Counted from the stretch's first letter, positions 1 to 9,379 are shown. The stretch is 43,801 nt of DNA from an uncultured Bacteroidales bacterium (GCA_947573135.1 CANPDU010000028.1:1-43801); one strand, 5' to 3'. Numbers and translations are program-made. Notes: a model not told the origin generated them from the sequence alone.

Positions 1-186
1 ACTTTTTCCACTATTTTTATGTTTTAAAACATGTTTCTCAAACACCATCACGACTTCAAACCCTATCCATAAGAGTTTTAGCAGATCGATTTTTTTCATA
101 TTTTTTTGACAACAAACCGTGTCGTTACGACCACTGCCCCCAATCAGCGACCTACACACTGGCAAAAACAGCAAAAGCAAAATCAA

Positions 187-218
187 TTTGTTTGTATAAG
201 CAGAAATGAGTAATTTTG
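187..218 (+). promoter_or_regulatory. Bacteroidetes-type promoter for galE
   Basis: A perfect TAnnTTTG -7 element (TAATTTTG) lies at 211-218 with TTTG at 187-190, a gap of 20 nt, which fits the Bacteroidetes sigma-ABfr consensus. A second TTTG directly follows at 191-194. The predicted transcript would carry a leader of about 80 nt before the chosen galE start. Confidence 0.7.
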
Positions 219-301
219 CGCAAAGTTTCATATATTAATATAAGAATTAAGCAATGCGGCAAAATTAAATGCGCATTGCATCAAAGGCAAACAATAAAGA
301 C

Positions 302-1345
302 ATGGCAACTTCAAAAGGACGAATACTTGTGACCGGTGGCACCGGATATATAGGATCACATACAACAGTTGAGCTTCTCGACGCCGGCTACGATGTAGTA
401 ATAATAGACAATCTAAGCAATAGCAACCGCAACGTACTCGACGGCATAGAAGCAATCTCGGGCCGGCGTCCCGATTTTGTCGAGGCCGACTGCACCGACT
501 TCGGTGCTCTTGAAAAACTTTTCAAATCATACCCCGACATCGTCGGCATCATAAATTTCGCCGCATCCAAGGCCGTCGGAGAATCCGTTCAAAAGCCGCT
601 GTTATATTACCGCAACAATCTCAACACGCTCATTAATCTGCTTGAACTTTCGAAACGCTACAATGTAAAAGGGCTCGTATTCTCTTCATCGTGCACTGTC
701 TACGGCGAGCCCGACTCAAACCCCGTGACCGAGCAGTCACCGATTAAACCGGCCACATCACCCTACGGAAACACAAAGCAGATCTGCGAGGAAATAATCT
801 GCGACGACATTGCTGCCGGGGCGCCTTTCCGCAGTATCATCCTGCGCTATTTCAATCCGGTCGGCTCACACCCGTCGGCTCTGATCGGCGAGTTACCCAA
901 CGGCGTGCCTCAGAATCTAATCCCTTATCTCACCCAGACGGCTATCGGCATCAGAAAGGAGCTCAGCGTTTTCGGCGATGATTACAACACCCCCGACGGA
1001 TCATGCATCCGCGACTATATCGACGTGGTCGATCTGGCCAAAGCCCATGTCATCGCCGTAGAGCGCCTTGTCGAAGGAAAAACAGAATCTCCGGTTGAGA
1101 TATTTAACCTCGGCACAGGCAACGGAGTTTCCGTTCTGCAACTCATCAGCGAATTCGAAGCTGCCACCGGTGTAAAGGTACCACATCGCATCGCCGCCCG
1201 CAGAGAAGGCGACATCGAAAAAGTATGGGCAAATCCACGCCGCGCCAACGAAATTCTCGGATGGAAAGCCGACACTCCGCTCGCCGACACTCTCCGGTCG
1301 GCATGGAAATGGCAGCTCGCTCTGCGTGAACGCGGCATTATGTAA
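302..1345 (+). CDS. galE: UDP-glucose 4-epimerase GalE
   Basis: This 347-residue cytoplasmic enzyme interconverts UDP-glucose and UDP-galactose with bound NAD (Leloir pathway and supply of galactose for surface sugars). The N-terminal Rossmann motif GGTGYIG is at residues 12-18, the family segment INFAASKAVGESVQKP at about 84-99, the SSSCTVYG serine/threonine region at about 128-135, and the catalytic YxxxK pair is Y155/K159. Length matches bacterial GalE. The frame is open from an upstream ATG at 269, but residue 1 at 302 starts just ahead of the Rossmann strand as in relatives, so 302 is preferred. It is the first gene after a clear promoter and is followed after 23 nt by a coiled-coil protein on the same strand. 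The family assignment is firm; strict substrate specificity cannot be read from sequence. Confidence 0.95.
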   Translation: MATSKGRILVTGGTGYIGSHTTVELLDAGYDVVIIDNLSNSNRNVLDGIEAISGRRPDFVEADCTDFGALEKLFKSYPDIVGIINFAASKAVGESVQKPLLYYRNNLNTLINLLELSKRYNVKGLVFSSSCTVYGEPDSNPVTEQSPIKPATSPYGNTKQICEEIICDDIAAGAPFRSIILRYFNPVGSHPSALIGELPNGVPQNLIPYLTQTAIGIRKELSVFGDDYNTPDGSCIRDYIDVVDLAKAHVIAVERLVEGKTESPVEIFNLGTGNGVSVLQLISEFEAATGVKVPHRIAARREGDIEKVWANPRRANEILGWKADTPLADTLRSAWKWQLALRERGIM

Positions 1346-1368
1346 TCTACAATTCCAATCTCCGACAA

Positions 1369-2328
1369 ATGATCACCAACAACAATAACCCACAACCGCA
1401 GCCCGACAACCAAAGCAATCAGAAATCAAACCGCCGCCCGATCATAATCGGCGCTGTCAGCGCGGGACTGCTTCTGATAGTGGCCGGATGGTTGGTATAT
1501 TCCAGCCAGAAAGCGCTCCACCAGCTACAGAACGAAAAAGACCAGATGCAGCTCGACTATGAGCAGCAACAGCTCGCACAGGACGCCGAGGATCTCGACC
1601 GCGAATTTGCCGTCTTCGAAAATTCGCGACAGCTCATTATGGACGACTCTGTCAAACGCGATCTAACCGAAAAATACGAAAATGCCCGAATGCAGGTCGA
1701 AGCCCTTCAGGCTGAATTGAAAAATCAGAAGAATAAAAGCGCTGCCGAGATCACAAAACTCAAAAATGAGATCGAGACTCTGCGGGCGCTCCTGCGCCAC
1801 TATGTCGAGGAAATAAACCGTCTCAACAAAGAAAATCAGGAACTCAGATCCGAAAACGAACAGATAAAGAAACAGAACACCCGCCTCAACGACAGAGTCG
1901 TCGCCACATCGCGCGAGAACGAACAGCTCAGTAAACGCATGACTCTCGCCGAAAAGCTCAACGTCACCGGTCTGACTCTCACCCCACTCAACAAAAAAGG
2001 CAAAAAAGAGAAAAAGGTTCAGAAAGCGGCTCAGCTTATGGTGACATTCACCATTCCGCAGAACAATTCGACGCCGGTAGGTGAAAAGACCATCTATCTG
2101 CGCATTGTCTCGCCCTCGGGACAACTTCTCGGAAACGGCGGCACATTCCCATTCGAAGGCGGTTCTGTAGAATGCTCGGCCAAGAAGATCGTCGAGTATG
2201 CCGGAGAGGAAATAGGTGGCGTGACAATCTACTGGGACGTCAACACTGCGCTGACAGCCGGAGACTACACCGTCGAACTCTTTGCTGACAATTATCGCCT
2301 TATCAGCCGATCATTCAGCCTTAATTGA
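1369..2328 (+). CDS. Membrane-anchored coiled-coil protein of unknown function
   Basis: The 319-residue product is not assigned to a named family. A short polar Asn/Gln-rich N-terminus leads into one hydrophobic segment at about residues 25-45 that should anchor it in the inner membrane. Residues about 47-200 are strongly heptad-like and charged, predicting a long coiled coil. After a lysine-rich linker the last 100 residues look like a compact beta-rich domain (about 220-319). Such proteins are often labelled SMC-like in Bacteroidales because of the coiled coil, but no ATPase motif is present. The next gene begins about 5 nt after its stop, so it probably shares a transcript with the MgtC-like and antiporter genes. 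A role in envelope organisation is a guess only. Confidence 0.75.
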   Translation: MITNNNNPQPQPDNQSNQKSNRRPIIIGAVSAGLLLIVAGWLVYSSQKALHQLQNEKDQMQLDYEQQQLAQDAEDLDREFAVFENSRQLIMDDSVKRDLTEKYENARMQVEALQAELKNQKNKSAAEITKLKNEIETLRALLRHYVEEINRLNKENQELRSENEQIKKQNTRLNDRVVATSRENEQLSKRMTLAEKLNVTGLTLTPLNKKGKKEKKVQKAAQLMVTFTIPQNNSTPVGEKTIYLRIVSPSGQLLGNGGTFPFEGGSVECSAKKIVEYAGEEIGGVTIYWDVNTALTAGDYTVELFADNYRLISRSFSLN

Positions 2329-2333
2329 ACGCA

Positions 2334-3068
2334 ATGCCATCACTAAGCGACATATATGGCTACATCTACGAGTCGATCAACTCGATCGACGTAAACGTAA
2401 TCAACTCCGTTTTCAGACTGTTGCTCAGCCTGCTGTTGGGTTGCGTTGTCGGTTATGAACGCAAACGCAAGGGACAGACGGCCGGAGTGCGCACCTTTTC
2501 TCTGATCGCAATGGGTGCAACCCTGGCGATGTTGCTTTCCATATATGTGCCTCAGGAATACCTCGGACTTAAAAACGGTGATCCCGGACGTATCGCAGCT
2601 CAGGTCATAACCGGAGTCGGCTTCCTCGGCGCCGGCGCCATAATCCAGATGAAAGGATCGGTCAGAGGGCTGACCACGGCGGCCGGGATATGGATGGTCG
2701 CGACTATCGGCATGGCTGTCGGCGTCGGCATGTACTGGGTATCGGTGGCCGCCACGGCTCTGATACTGTTCATTCTCGTTCAGCTTGAGCGTATCGAACA
2801 CCGCATCAGTCTCGGATCCGAATCCAGAATTATACGCATCACCGCGTCAACCATTATCCGCGATATAACGCCTTACAGTGACGTTATGAAAAGACGGCGC
2901 ATGCACCTGAGCAACTTCTATGTCGAATACGATTTCGTTGCGTCCGAGACCCAGCTCAATCTCATTGTGCTCGTCAGAGAAAGCACCGATTACCTCACGC
3001 TTTTCGAAGAACTCGAAAAACTATATCCCACAAAGTCTATTGCCCTGACCAATCAACTTGCCATCTAA
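2334..3068 (+). CDS. MgtC/SapB-family membrane protein
   Basis: The 244-residue integral membrane protein has the MgtC hallmarks: GYERKRKGQTAGVRT in the N-terminal quarter, GVGFLGAGAII near the middle and RGLTTAAGIW just after it, spread over about four or five hydrophobic segments. A C-terminal soluble region of about 75 residues resembles an ACT-like tail. Family members affect magnesium homeostasis and F-ATPase activity in some pathogens, but in gut commensals the role is unclear. An in-frame TTG at 2325 overlaps the preceding gene; the ATG at 2334 is the more likely start and gives MPSLSD. The gene sits 6 nt before a cation:proton antiporter, so a shared role in ion homeostasis is a reasonable inference. 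Confidence 0.85.
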   Translation: MPSLSDIYGYIYESINSIDVNVINSVFRLLLSLLLGCVVGYERKRKGQTAGVRTFSLIAMGATLAMLLSIYVPQEYLGLKNGDPGRIAAQVITGVGFLGAGAIIQMKGSVRGLTTAAGIWMVATIGMAVGVGMYWVSVAATALILFILVQLERIEHRISLGSESRIIRITASTIIRDITPYSDVMKRRRMHLSNFYVEYDFVASETQLNLIVLVRESTDYLTLFEELEKLYPTKSIALTNQLAI

Positions 3069-3074
3069 TCTCAC

Positions 3075-5285
3075 ATGAACGTCGAAGGACTGATCACCGA
3101 CCTCGCTTTCATTCTGCTTCTCGGAGCGGTTGTCACGATCCTGTTCAAATGGATCAGGCAACCCGTCGTGCTTGGATATATCGTGGCCGGTTTTCTCGCC
3201 AGTCCGCATTTCGAATACCTGCCTTCTGTTACAACTGAGACCAACATAGACTTTTGGGCTCAGATAGGCATTATAGCGCTTCTGTTCTCACTTGGACTCG
3301 AATTCAGTTTTAAGAAACTTGTCAATTCAGGCGGATCAGCCGTCGTGACAGCTCTCATCATCGTGACTGGCATGATGGGCGCAGGTTTCGCCATAGGTCA
3401 TCTTCTTGACTTCAACTATATCAACAGCCTCTTCCTCGGCGGAATGCTGTCGATGTCGTCAACAACCATTATCATAAAAGCCCTGACAGATCTGGGTCTC
3501 CGTCAGCAGAAATTCGCCACACAGGTTCTTGCCGTGCTCATTGTCGAGGATCTTTTTGCTGTCGTGATGATGGTCATCCTGTCGTCGATCGCGATAAACA
3601 ACAGCGTCGAGGGTAAAGAGATGCTGTTCAGCATTGGCAAGCTTGTCTTTTTTCTCGTCATCTGGTTTCTGGTCGGCGTATACGTTCTCCCTACCGTTCT
3701 GAACAAATGGCGCCGCTTCCTCAATCAGGAAACCCTGCTCATCGTGTCGATGGGCCTTTGCCTCGGCATGTCAGTCTTTTCCGTCTACTGTGGATTTTCT
3801 CTCGCGCTCGGTGCCTTTGTCATGGGTTCCGTGCTCGCCGGCACAAGCTATGCCGAGCGCATCGAGCATGTTGTCACCCCCGTCAAGGATCTTTTCGGAG
3901 CCGTATTTTTCATCTCTGTCGGCATGATGGTCCAGCCACACGTTCTGGCGTTATATTGGGGCCCGATCCTGCTTCTCTCGGCAGTTGTCATAATCGGCAT
4001 GATCATTTTCGGAACATTCGGCATGCTCGTCACCGGCCAGACTCTGAAAGTCGCCATCCAGTCAGGCTTCTCTCTGACTCAGATCGGTGAGTTCGCATTC
4101 ATCATCGCCACACTCGGCATGAGCCTCGGCGTTCTCGAAAAGACTCTATACCCGATCGTTGTGGCTGTATCTGTCATCACAACATTCACCACGCCTTACT
4201 TTATAAAGATGTCTGTCCCCTTCTATAACTATATCGAGCGACATCTCCCGTCGCGGCTCAACTTTCTTATCGACCGCTATCAGAAAGAAGCCGGAGTCGA
4301 GCGTGCGCGCGGTCACGCATGGGCTGCGGTTCTGCGGCGCTACACATGGCGCACCGCCGTCTACTCCATTGTTCTTATAGCCATCATCGCATTGGCTCAG
4401 AGCTTCGTCGCCCCCTGGCTAAACGGCTTATTCAGCCCTTCCACTGCCAAAATAGTCTCCGTCTCGCTGACTCTCCTCGCGATGGCTCCCTTTTTACTCG
4501 CGCTGATGATGCCCGTGTCGAAAAAGGATTTCCACACAGCCTCTGCCGCCGGATCCGCAGGCAGCATTCCCTGCATCGTTCTGACAATCTTCCGCTTCCT
4601 CATCGCGCTCGCCTTCGTAATCTACGTCATCAGCCGCACATATTCGGCGCGCGCCGGTCTCCTTGCAGCTACGGCCGCTCTACTTCTGGTGGCATTCATG
4701 TTCTCTCATCGTCTACGCCGCCGCATGACAAGCATCGAGACCAAATTTCTCGACAACCTCAACGAGCGAGAACTGCGCAAGAGCGGTAAAAACAATAAAA
4801 TCGTCAACGACCTTCATCAGGCATTCATGACCGTCGGGCCCGGCTGCGAGTTCGTCGGCCAGAAACTTATGGACTCAAATCTGCGGCAGCATTTCGGCGT
4901 AAATGTCGTCAGCATCAACCGCGGATCTCGCATCATCCCGATACCCGGAGGCTGCAATCGCCTGTTTCCCGGAGACGTGATAGGCGTGATTGGCACCGAC
5001 GAACAGCTTCAGGCGCTTCTGCCGGCTATCGAAGCAGAGTTGCCCCCCGACAACAAGACAATAAGCCTCGACGACGTGAAGCTCACAAGCGTTATGCTTT
5101 CCGACAGTTCGCCGCTGATCGGACGCACGCCTTTGTCAGCAGGTCTGCGTGAAAATTACGAGGCGATCGTTGTTGCCGTCCACCGCGACGACGAATTCAT
5201 CGATTCAAATCCAAACCTGATATTCCGCTCCGGCGACCTTCTGTGGCTTGTCGGCAATCAGAAAAAACTTAACACTTTGAAATAA
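3075..5285 (+). CDS. Cation:proton antiporter (CPA2 family) with two TrkA-C domains
   Basis: The 736-residue protein belongs to the KefB/YbaL-like CPA2 group. Residues about 1-385 form the Na/H-exchanger core with many membrane helices, including GIIALLFSLGLEFSFK and the extended helix around SMSSTTIIIKALTDLG. A second block of hydrophobic helices at about 425-550 is followed by a charged linker. The C-terminus holds two TrkA-C-like regulatory domains, one around residues 590-660 and one around 675-736. No NAD-binding TrkA-N domain was seen, so regulation probably differs from classical KefB. It would exchange K+ or Na+ for protons across the inner membrane. It is immediately downstream of the MgtC-like gene, suggesting one ion-homeostasis operon. 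The ion specificity is not decidable here. Confidence 0.9.
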   Translation: MNVEGLITDLAFILLLGAVVTILFKWIRQPVVLGYIVAGFLASPHFEYLPSVTTETNIDFWAQIGIIALLFSLGLEFSFKKLVNSGGSAVVTALIIVTGMMGAGFAIGHLLDFNYINSLFLGGMLSMSSTTIIIKALTDLGLRQQKFATQVLAVLIVEDLFAVVMMVILSSIAINNSVEGKEMLFSIGKLVFFLVIWFLVGVYVLPTVLNKWRRFLNQETLLIVSMGLCLGMSVFSVYCGFSLALGAFVMGSVLAGTSYAERIEHVVTPVKDLFGAVFFISVGMMVQPHVLALYWGPILLLSAVVIIGMIIFGTFGMLVTGQTLKVAIQSGFSLTQIGEFAFIIATLGMSLGVLEKTLYPIVVAVSVITTFTTPYFIKMSVPFYNYIERHLPSRLNFLIDRYQKEAGVERARGHAWAAVLRRYTWRTAVYSIVLIAIIALAQSFVAPWLNGLFSPSTAKIVSVSLTLLAMAPFLLALMMPVSKKDFHTASAAGSAGSIPCIVLTIFRFLIALAFVIYVISRTYSARAGLLAATAALLLVAFMFSHRLRRRMTSIETKFLDNLNERELRKSGKNNKIVNDLHQAFMTVGPGCEFVGQKLMDSNLRQHFGVNVVSINRGSRIIPIPGGCNRLFPGDVIGVIGTDEQLQALLPAIEAELPPDNKTISLDDVKLTSVMLSDSSPLIGRTPLSAGLRENYEAIVVAVHRDDEFIDSNPNLIFRSGDLLWLVGNQKKLNTLK

Positions 5286-5307
5286 AACAATCAACATATA
5301 CATAGTT

Positions 5308-6474
5308 ATGAGTGACCAACGCTACATGCTCAGAGGCGTCTCCGCTTCTAAAGAAGACGTCCACAACGCGATTAAAAATGTCGATAAAGGCATTTTCCCG
5401 AAAGCTTTCTGCAAGATTATTCCCGACATCCTCGGAGGTGATCCCGAGTATTGCAACATTATGCATGCCGACGGAGCGGGAACCAAATCGTCGCTCGCAT
5501 ATGCCTACTGGCGTGAGACAGGCGATATTTCGGTCTGGAAAGGCATCGCTCAGGATGCTCTGATCATGAATATCGACGATCTTCTGTGCGTTGGCGCCAC
5601 CGACCGCATCCTACTGTCCTCGACTATCGGACGAAATAAAAATCTGATCCCCGGCGAAGTTATCTCCGCTATTATTAACGGAACCGAAGAACTTCTCGCC
5701 GATCTGCGTAAACTCGGCGTAAATATATATTCGACAGGCGGTGAGACTGCCGACGTCGGTGATCTCGTCCGCACGATCATCGTTGACAGCACAGTCACTT
5801 GCCGCATGCGGCGTGACGAAGTCATCAACAATGCCAACATCTCTCCCGGTGACGTCATTGTGGGTCTCGCATCATTCGGAAAGGCAACTTATGAGACTGA
5901 GTATAACGGCGGCATGGGCAGCAACGGCCTGACTTCCGCTCGTCACGATGTCTTTGCCAAGTATATAGCTGAAAAATATCCCGAGACTTTCGACGCTGCT
6001 GTTCCCGACGAACTCGTTTATTCCGGCGCGTGCCGCCTGACTGATACTGTTGACGGCACCGGCCTTGACGCCGGCCGCCTGGTGCTTTCACCGACCCGCA
6101 CATACGCTCCGGTCATAAAAGCAATTCTCGACGAGATGCGCTCCGACATCGACGGCATGGTTCATTGTTCGGGCGGAGCTCAGACCAAAGTCATGAACTT
6201 CGTAGAGAATGTACATGTTATTAAAGACAACATGTTCCCCGTGCCTCCGCTGTTCGAGCTGATTCAGACACAATCGGGAACCGACTGGAAAGAAATGTAC
6301 AAAGTCTTCAACATGGGTCACCGCATGGAAATATACTTAAAGCCACAGCACGCGTCACGCGTCATCGACATCTCACGATCGTTCGGAATTGACGCGAGGG
6401 TAATCGGCCGGATAGAAGCCGCCGACGCTAATCGTCTTACCATTATTTCCGATAAAGGATCTTTCGAATACTGA
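5308..6474 (+). CDS. purM: Phosphoribosylformylglycinamidine cyclo-ligase, Bacteroidetes long form
   Basis: The 388-residue product is an AIR-synthase family protein, expected to convert FGAM to AIR with ATP in purine synthesis. The N-terminal GADGAGTK-like element appears as DGAGTK at residues 55-60, and the family segment DALIMNIDDLLCVGA and the glycine-rich region around STGGETADVGD follow. It is about 40 residues longer and rather divergent from Escherichia coli PurM, as is usual for Bacteroidales, where it is sometimes annotated only as AIR synthase-related. The gene starts 22 nt after the antiporter stop and ends 12 nt before the transglycosylase gene, so it is embedded in a run of same-strand genes. 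purH, acting later in the same pathway, is about 27 kb downstream. Confidence 0.85.
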   Translation: MSDQRYMLRGVSASKEDVHNAIKNVDKGIFPKAFCKIIPDILGGDPEYCNIMHADGAGTKSSLAYAYWRETGDISVWKGIAQDALIMNIDDLLCVGATDRILLSSTIGRNKNLIPGEVISAIINGTEELLADLRKLGVNIYSTGGETADVGDLVRTIIVDSTVTCRMRRDEVINNANISPGDVIVGLASFGKATYETEYNGGMGSNGLTSARHDVFAKYIAEKYPETFDAAVPDELVYSGACRLTDTVDGTGLDAGRLVLSPTRTYAPVIKAILDEMRSDIDGMVHCSGGAQTKVMNFVENVHVIKDNMFPVPPLFELIQTQSGTDWKEMYKVFNMGHRMEIYLKPQHASRVIDISRSFGIDARVIGRIEAADANRLTIISDKGSFEY

Positions 6475-6486
6475 TTTTTTATCTCT

Positions 6487-7932
6487 ATGAACCGGCATTT
6501 GCATATCAGCTTTTTTGTATGGGTGATAATCGCATCATTGACGTTGATTTTGTCCGACGGATGCAAACGCGGTTCCGGTTCCTATTCCTCCAAAACTTCT
6601 TCTGCTGCTGTACGCCACGACATGATCGTAAGCGATAATGATTCCGCCGGTCGGATCTTTACCGACACTCTTCATGCCGTGACCCTCTACGGTCCGACCT
6701 CATATTTTATATATAAAGGCGAACCGATGGGCTACGATTATGCTCTCCTTCGTGAATTTGCCGCTTACAGCAATAAGGCGCTCAAACTTGATGTTGCACC
6801 CTCCCTGTCTGCGGCTATCGCCATGCTTGACGACGGAACGGATCAGCTCCTCGCTTATAACGTTCCGATCACTGCACATTATCGTGATCTTGTTCTTCAC
6901 TGCGGACCGGAAAGCTATGCCTCTCAAGTGTTGGTTCAGCCTTTGATCAAGGGAAATCCCGCCATTAGCGATGTCACCGGACTAATAGGGAAAGATGTCT
7001 ATGTCATTGATGATTCCAAATATCTCCGGCGTCTGAAAAATCTAAACGAAGAGCTCGCCGATGAAGTCATTATACATCCGGTAAGCCCTGATTCCGCTAC
7101 TGATGAGGACCTTATCGCTCTTGTTGCTGCTGGCGATATCCCGTTTACGGTTGTCGACAGCGACATTGCCAGACTCAACGAGACTTACTTTCACGGCATT
7201 GACATCTCCACTGAAATCAGTACCCCCCAACGTGCTTCTTGGGCAGTAGCACCGGGCGACACCACGCTTGCGGCTCAAGTCGACCGTTGGTTTGAAGATC
7301 AGGGAAAATCTGCCGGTAATATCGATCTCCTGAAACGTTTTTACGAAATGAGCAAGGCCGAGCCTTACTCGGCATTTGACTTCTCAAAAGGCTATATTTC
7401 TCGCTATGACGATCTGTTCAGACGTTACTCCGACAATATCGGCTGGGACTGGAGGCTTATGGCTGCGCAGGCCTATGCCGAAAGCTTGTTCAATCCTAAG
7501 GCAAGATCATGGGTCGGAGCCCGCGGGCTTATGCAGATCATGCCGAGGACCGGGCGCGGCTACGGAGCGAGCCTCGCGTCTCTCAACAACCCTGATGTTA
7601 GCGTTAAGGTCGCGAGCCGGCTGATTGCCGATTTAAACCGTTACTTGATTGACCTCGTGCCTAACGACAGCGAACGGCGAAAATTCATAATTGCAGCATA
7701 CAACTGCGGCATTGCCCACATCTACGATGCAATTGCACTTGCTGATAAATACGGCCTTGATCCGCAGAAATGGGACGGTAATGTTGAAAAAGCCTTACTC
7801 ATGAAGATGAATCCGAAGTATTACAACGACCCTGTCGTAAAATACGGCTACGCGCGAGGCACCGAGACTTCAGCTTATGTCAGGCGCATAATGGATTTTT
7901 ATGACAATGCCGTACGCGAAATTGACAAATAA
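6487..7932 (+). CDS. MltF-like membrane-bound lytic murein transglycosylase
   Basis: The 481-residue protein combines a periplasmic solute-binding-type domain (about residues 55-280) with a C-terminal SLT lysozyme-like domain (about 300-470), the architecture of MltF. The SLT domain would cleave peptidoglycan glycan strands with formation of 1,6-anhydromuramic acid. The catalytic glutamate is E332 in AQAYAESLFNP, followed by GARGLMQIMP, and AAYNCG lies further downstream as expected. The N-terminus is hydrophobic and ends at ILSDGC, an imperfect lipobox (S rather than L at -3), so lipidation at that Cys is likely but not certain. It is 12 nt after purM. MltF-type proteins act at the outer membrane in cell-wall turnover. 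Confidence 0.88.
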   Translation: MNRHLHISFFVWVIIASLTLILSDGCKRGSGSYSSKTSSAAVRHDMIVSDNDSAGRIFTDTLHAVTLYGPTSYFIYKGEPMGYDYALLREFAAYSNKALKLDVAPSLSAAIAMLDDGTDQLLAYNVPITAHYRDLVLHCGPESYASQVLVQPLIKGNPAISDVTGLIGKDVYVIDDSKYLRRLKNLNEELADEVIIHPVSPDSATDEDLIALVAAGDIPFTVVDSDIARLNETYFHGIDISTEISTPQRASWAVAPGDTTLAAQVDRWFEDQGKSAGNIDLLKRFYEMSKAEPYSAFDFSKGYISRYDDLFRRYSDNIGWDWRLMAAQAYAESLFNPKARSWVGARGLMQIMPRTGRGYGASLASLNNPDVSVKVASRLIADLNRYLIDLVPNDSERRKFIIAAYNCGIAHIYDAIALADKYGLDPQKWDGNVEKALLMKMNPKYYNDPVVKYGYARGTETSAYVRRIMDFYDNAVREIDK

Positions 7933-7975
7933 ATTGTTTCTCTAAATATTTTTCTAACTTTCAACTTTTTTATTT

Positions 7976-8524
7976 ATGAAGAAAAATGTTCTTACTGTCG
8001 CCGTTATATGCACTCTGTGCGGCGCCCTTACACTCCCCTCTTGCATTGGCAGCTTTACCTTGACCAACAAGTTGCTTAGCTGGAATAACCAGATCGGCGA
8101 AAAATTCGTCAACGAACTCGTTTTCTTCGCCTTTTGGATTCTTCCTGTATATGAAGTTTCTGCTCTCGCCGACATACTTGTCCTCAACAGCATCGAGTTC
8201 TGGAGCGGCTCAAATCCTGTGGCAAAAGGCACAAAAGTCATTGATGGTAACGATGGCAAATACCTGGTTAAATGCGATGGCAAGGGATATACAATCAAGA
8301 GTGTGAACGACGGTAGCGTTGTTCGTCTTGACTTTAACGACGACGACAAGTCATGGAGCTATTCCATACCCGGCGGTGAAAAACACACTATTTTCACTTT
8401 TGTCGATGACACTCACATAAGTCTGCCCGCCCCCGACGGAACCACAACCACTGTTGAGATCTCTGACGCCGGCCTCTACGCCTATCAGGCTATCGCCACT
8501 GGTTCTGCCTTTGCCATGAATTGA
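7976..8524 (+). CDS. DUF3332 family lipoprotein
   Basis: The 182-residue product has a signal peptide ending in a TLPSC lipobox with the acceptor Cys at residue 23. It then shows the DUF3332 signature CIGSFTLTNKLLSWNNQ followed by a conserved hydrophobic segment around FVNELVFFAFWILPVYEV. The C-terminal half is rich in beta-prone Gly/Asp turns. DUF3332 proteins are common in Bacteroidales as small surface or periplasmic lipoproteins and have no established function. The gene lies 43 nt after the transglycosylase gene and ends just before a strong terminator, so it is probably the last gene of that transcript. Confidence 0.85.
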   Translation: MKKNVLTVAVICTLCGALTLPSCIGSFTLTNKLLSWNNQIGEKFVNELVFFAFWILPVYEVSALADILVLNSIEFWSGSNPVAKGTKVIDGNDGKYLVKCDGKGYTIKSVNDGSVVRLDFNDDDKSWSYSIPGGEKHTIFTFVDDTHISLPAPDGTTTTVEISDAGLYAYQAIATGSAFAMN

Positions 8525-8545
8525 TCTTACGTCATATATTCTGCT

Positions 8546-8582
8546 AAGGTCCGGTTCCGATATTGGAACCGGACCTTTTTTT
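8546..8582 (+). terminator. Rho-independent terminator after DUF3332 gene
   Basis: A 13-bp perfect stem (AAGGTCCGGTTCC at 8546-8558 with its complement at 8565-8577) closes a 6-nt loop and runs straight into a T tract. It starts 22 nt after the stop codon. Confidence 0.93.
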
Positions 8583-8624
8583 AATGCCTCATTGCAATTT
8601 TATTGAATATTTTTCAATATAATA

Positions 8625-8656
8625 TTTGCGTATTCAAAATATGGGTTGTATATTTG
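8625..8656 (+). promoter_or_regulatory. Bacteroidetes-type promoter for the RecA-like gene
   Basis: TTTG at 8625-8628 and TATATTTG at 8649-8656 are separated by 20 nt, a full match to the Bacteroidetes consensus. The open frame begins upstream of this promoter at 8603, so the promoter itself rules that start out and supports the ATG at 8690. Confidence 0.8.
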
Positions 8657-8689
8657 CACCATAATTCACTTTTAAAACAACTCATCTTT

Positions 8690-9379
8690 ATGAAAAACCT
8701 TCTCGTTTCCGCATCTGACTTCGCAAATGCAGTCAAAAACACTGTCTATCTCGTCCGTAACCTCTGGAAAGAGCACACCACCCTGCTGATTCACGCGCCT
8801 CAGTCTGTTGATAAGACAGCAAAAGCACTCGACATCATAGAGGAAGTTTCTGCCGCCGGCCGCAAAGTCGTCTACATCAACACCGCATCATCGCTCGACG
8901 CTCACGCCGAACGCGTTGCTGCCATCGACGGCCTTGCCGTATTCACGCCCGCATACGATTCACCCGACGACACCCGCGATTACGCAGATCTCGTCATCGC
9001 CTCCATCGAGGAAATCGTCGCCGAAACCGGCATCCGCACATTCACCATCGACTCCGTCTCGCGCATAGCCGCCCTATCCTTCGGACGCAACGCCTCGGCA
9101 GCCTACGTCATGAAGCGCCTCGTAGCCCTTCAGCTCCGTCTGCGCCTCTCACTGATGATAATTGCCCACGACACCACAAAATCCACCGACCGCGCTCTCC
9201 TCACCCTCGCCGACGCCGACCTCACAATCACCCCCGCCGACAAGTCCGACAAGTCTGACCCGACCGACTCGTCAGAGGCCGCCAAGTCCGACTCGTCCGA
9301 GCCGGAACTCCCCCGGCGCCAACTCTCGCGCCGCGACCGCCGCATCCTCCGCCGCCAGGCAAAATCCCCAAAACCCTAA
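8690..9379 (+). CDS. RecA-like fold protein with degenerate P-loop
   Basis: The 229-residue protein is not a recognised named family. It starts at the ATG at 8690, below a strong promoter. The order of elements is that of a RecA/KaiC-type ATPase core: a strand into a P-loop position (LLIHAPQSVDKTAKALD, about residues 32-48), a strand VVYIN, a Walker-B-like FTIDSVSR at about 121-128, and a sensor-like strand LMIIAHDT at about 154-161. The P-loop keeps the Lys-Thr pair, but both diagnostic glycines are replaced (A and D), so ATP hydrolysis is doubtful. The C-terminal 45 residues are low-complexity: Ser/Asp/Lys-rich and then Arg-rich, possibly nucleic-acid binding. The stop codon lies in the first unit of a 9-bp tandem repeat. 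Function unknown; a DNA-associated or pseudo-ATPase role is inference. Confidence 0.7.
   Translation: MKNLLVSASDFANAVKNTVYLVRNLWKEHTTLLIHAPQSVDKTAKALDIIEEVSAAGRKVVYINTASSLDAHAERVAAIDGLAVFTPAYDSPDDTRDYADLVIASIEEIVAETGIRTFTIDSVSRIAALSFGRNASAAYVMKRLVALQLRLRLSLMIIAHDTTKSTDRALLTLADADLTITPADKSDKSDPTDSSEAAKSDSSEPELPRRQLSRRDRRILRRQAKSPKP

Noticed and set aside
19-32. Perfect 14-bp palindrome ATGTTTTAAAACAT near the left edge
   Set aside because: It is short, AT-only except for two pairs, and without a gene context inside the window; it may be chance.
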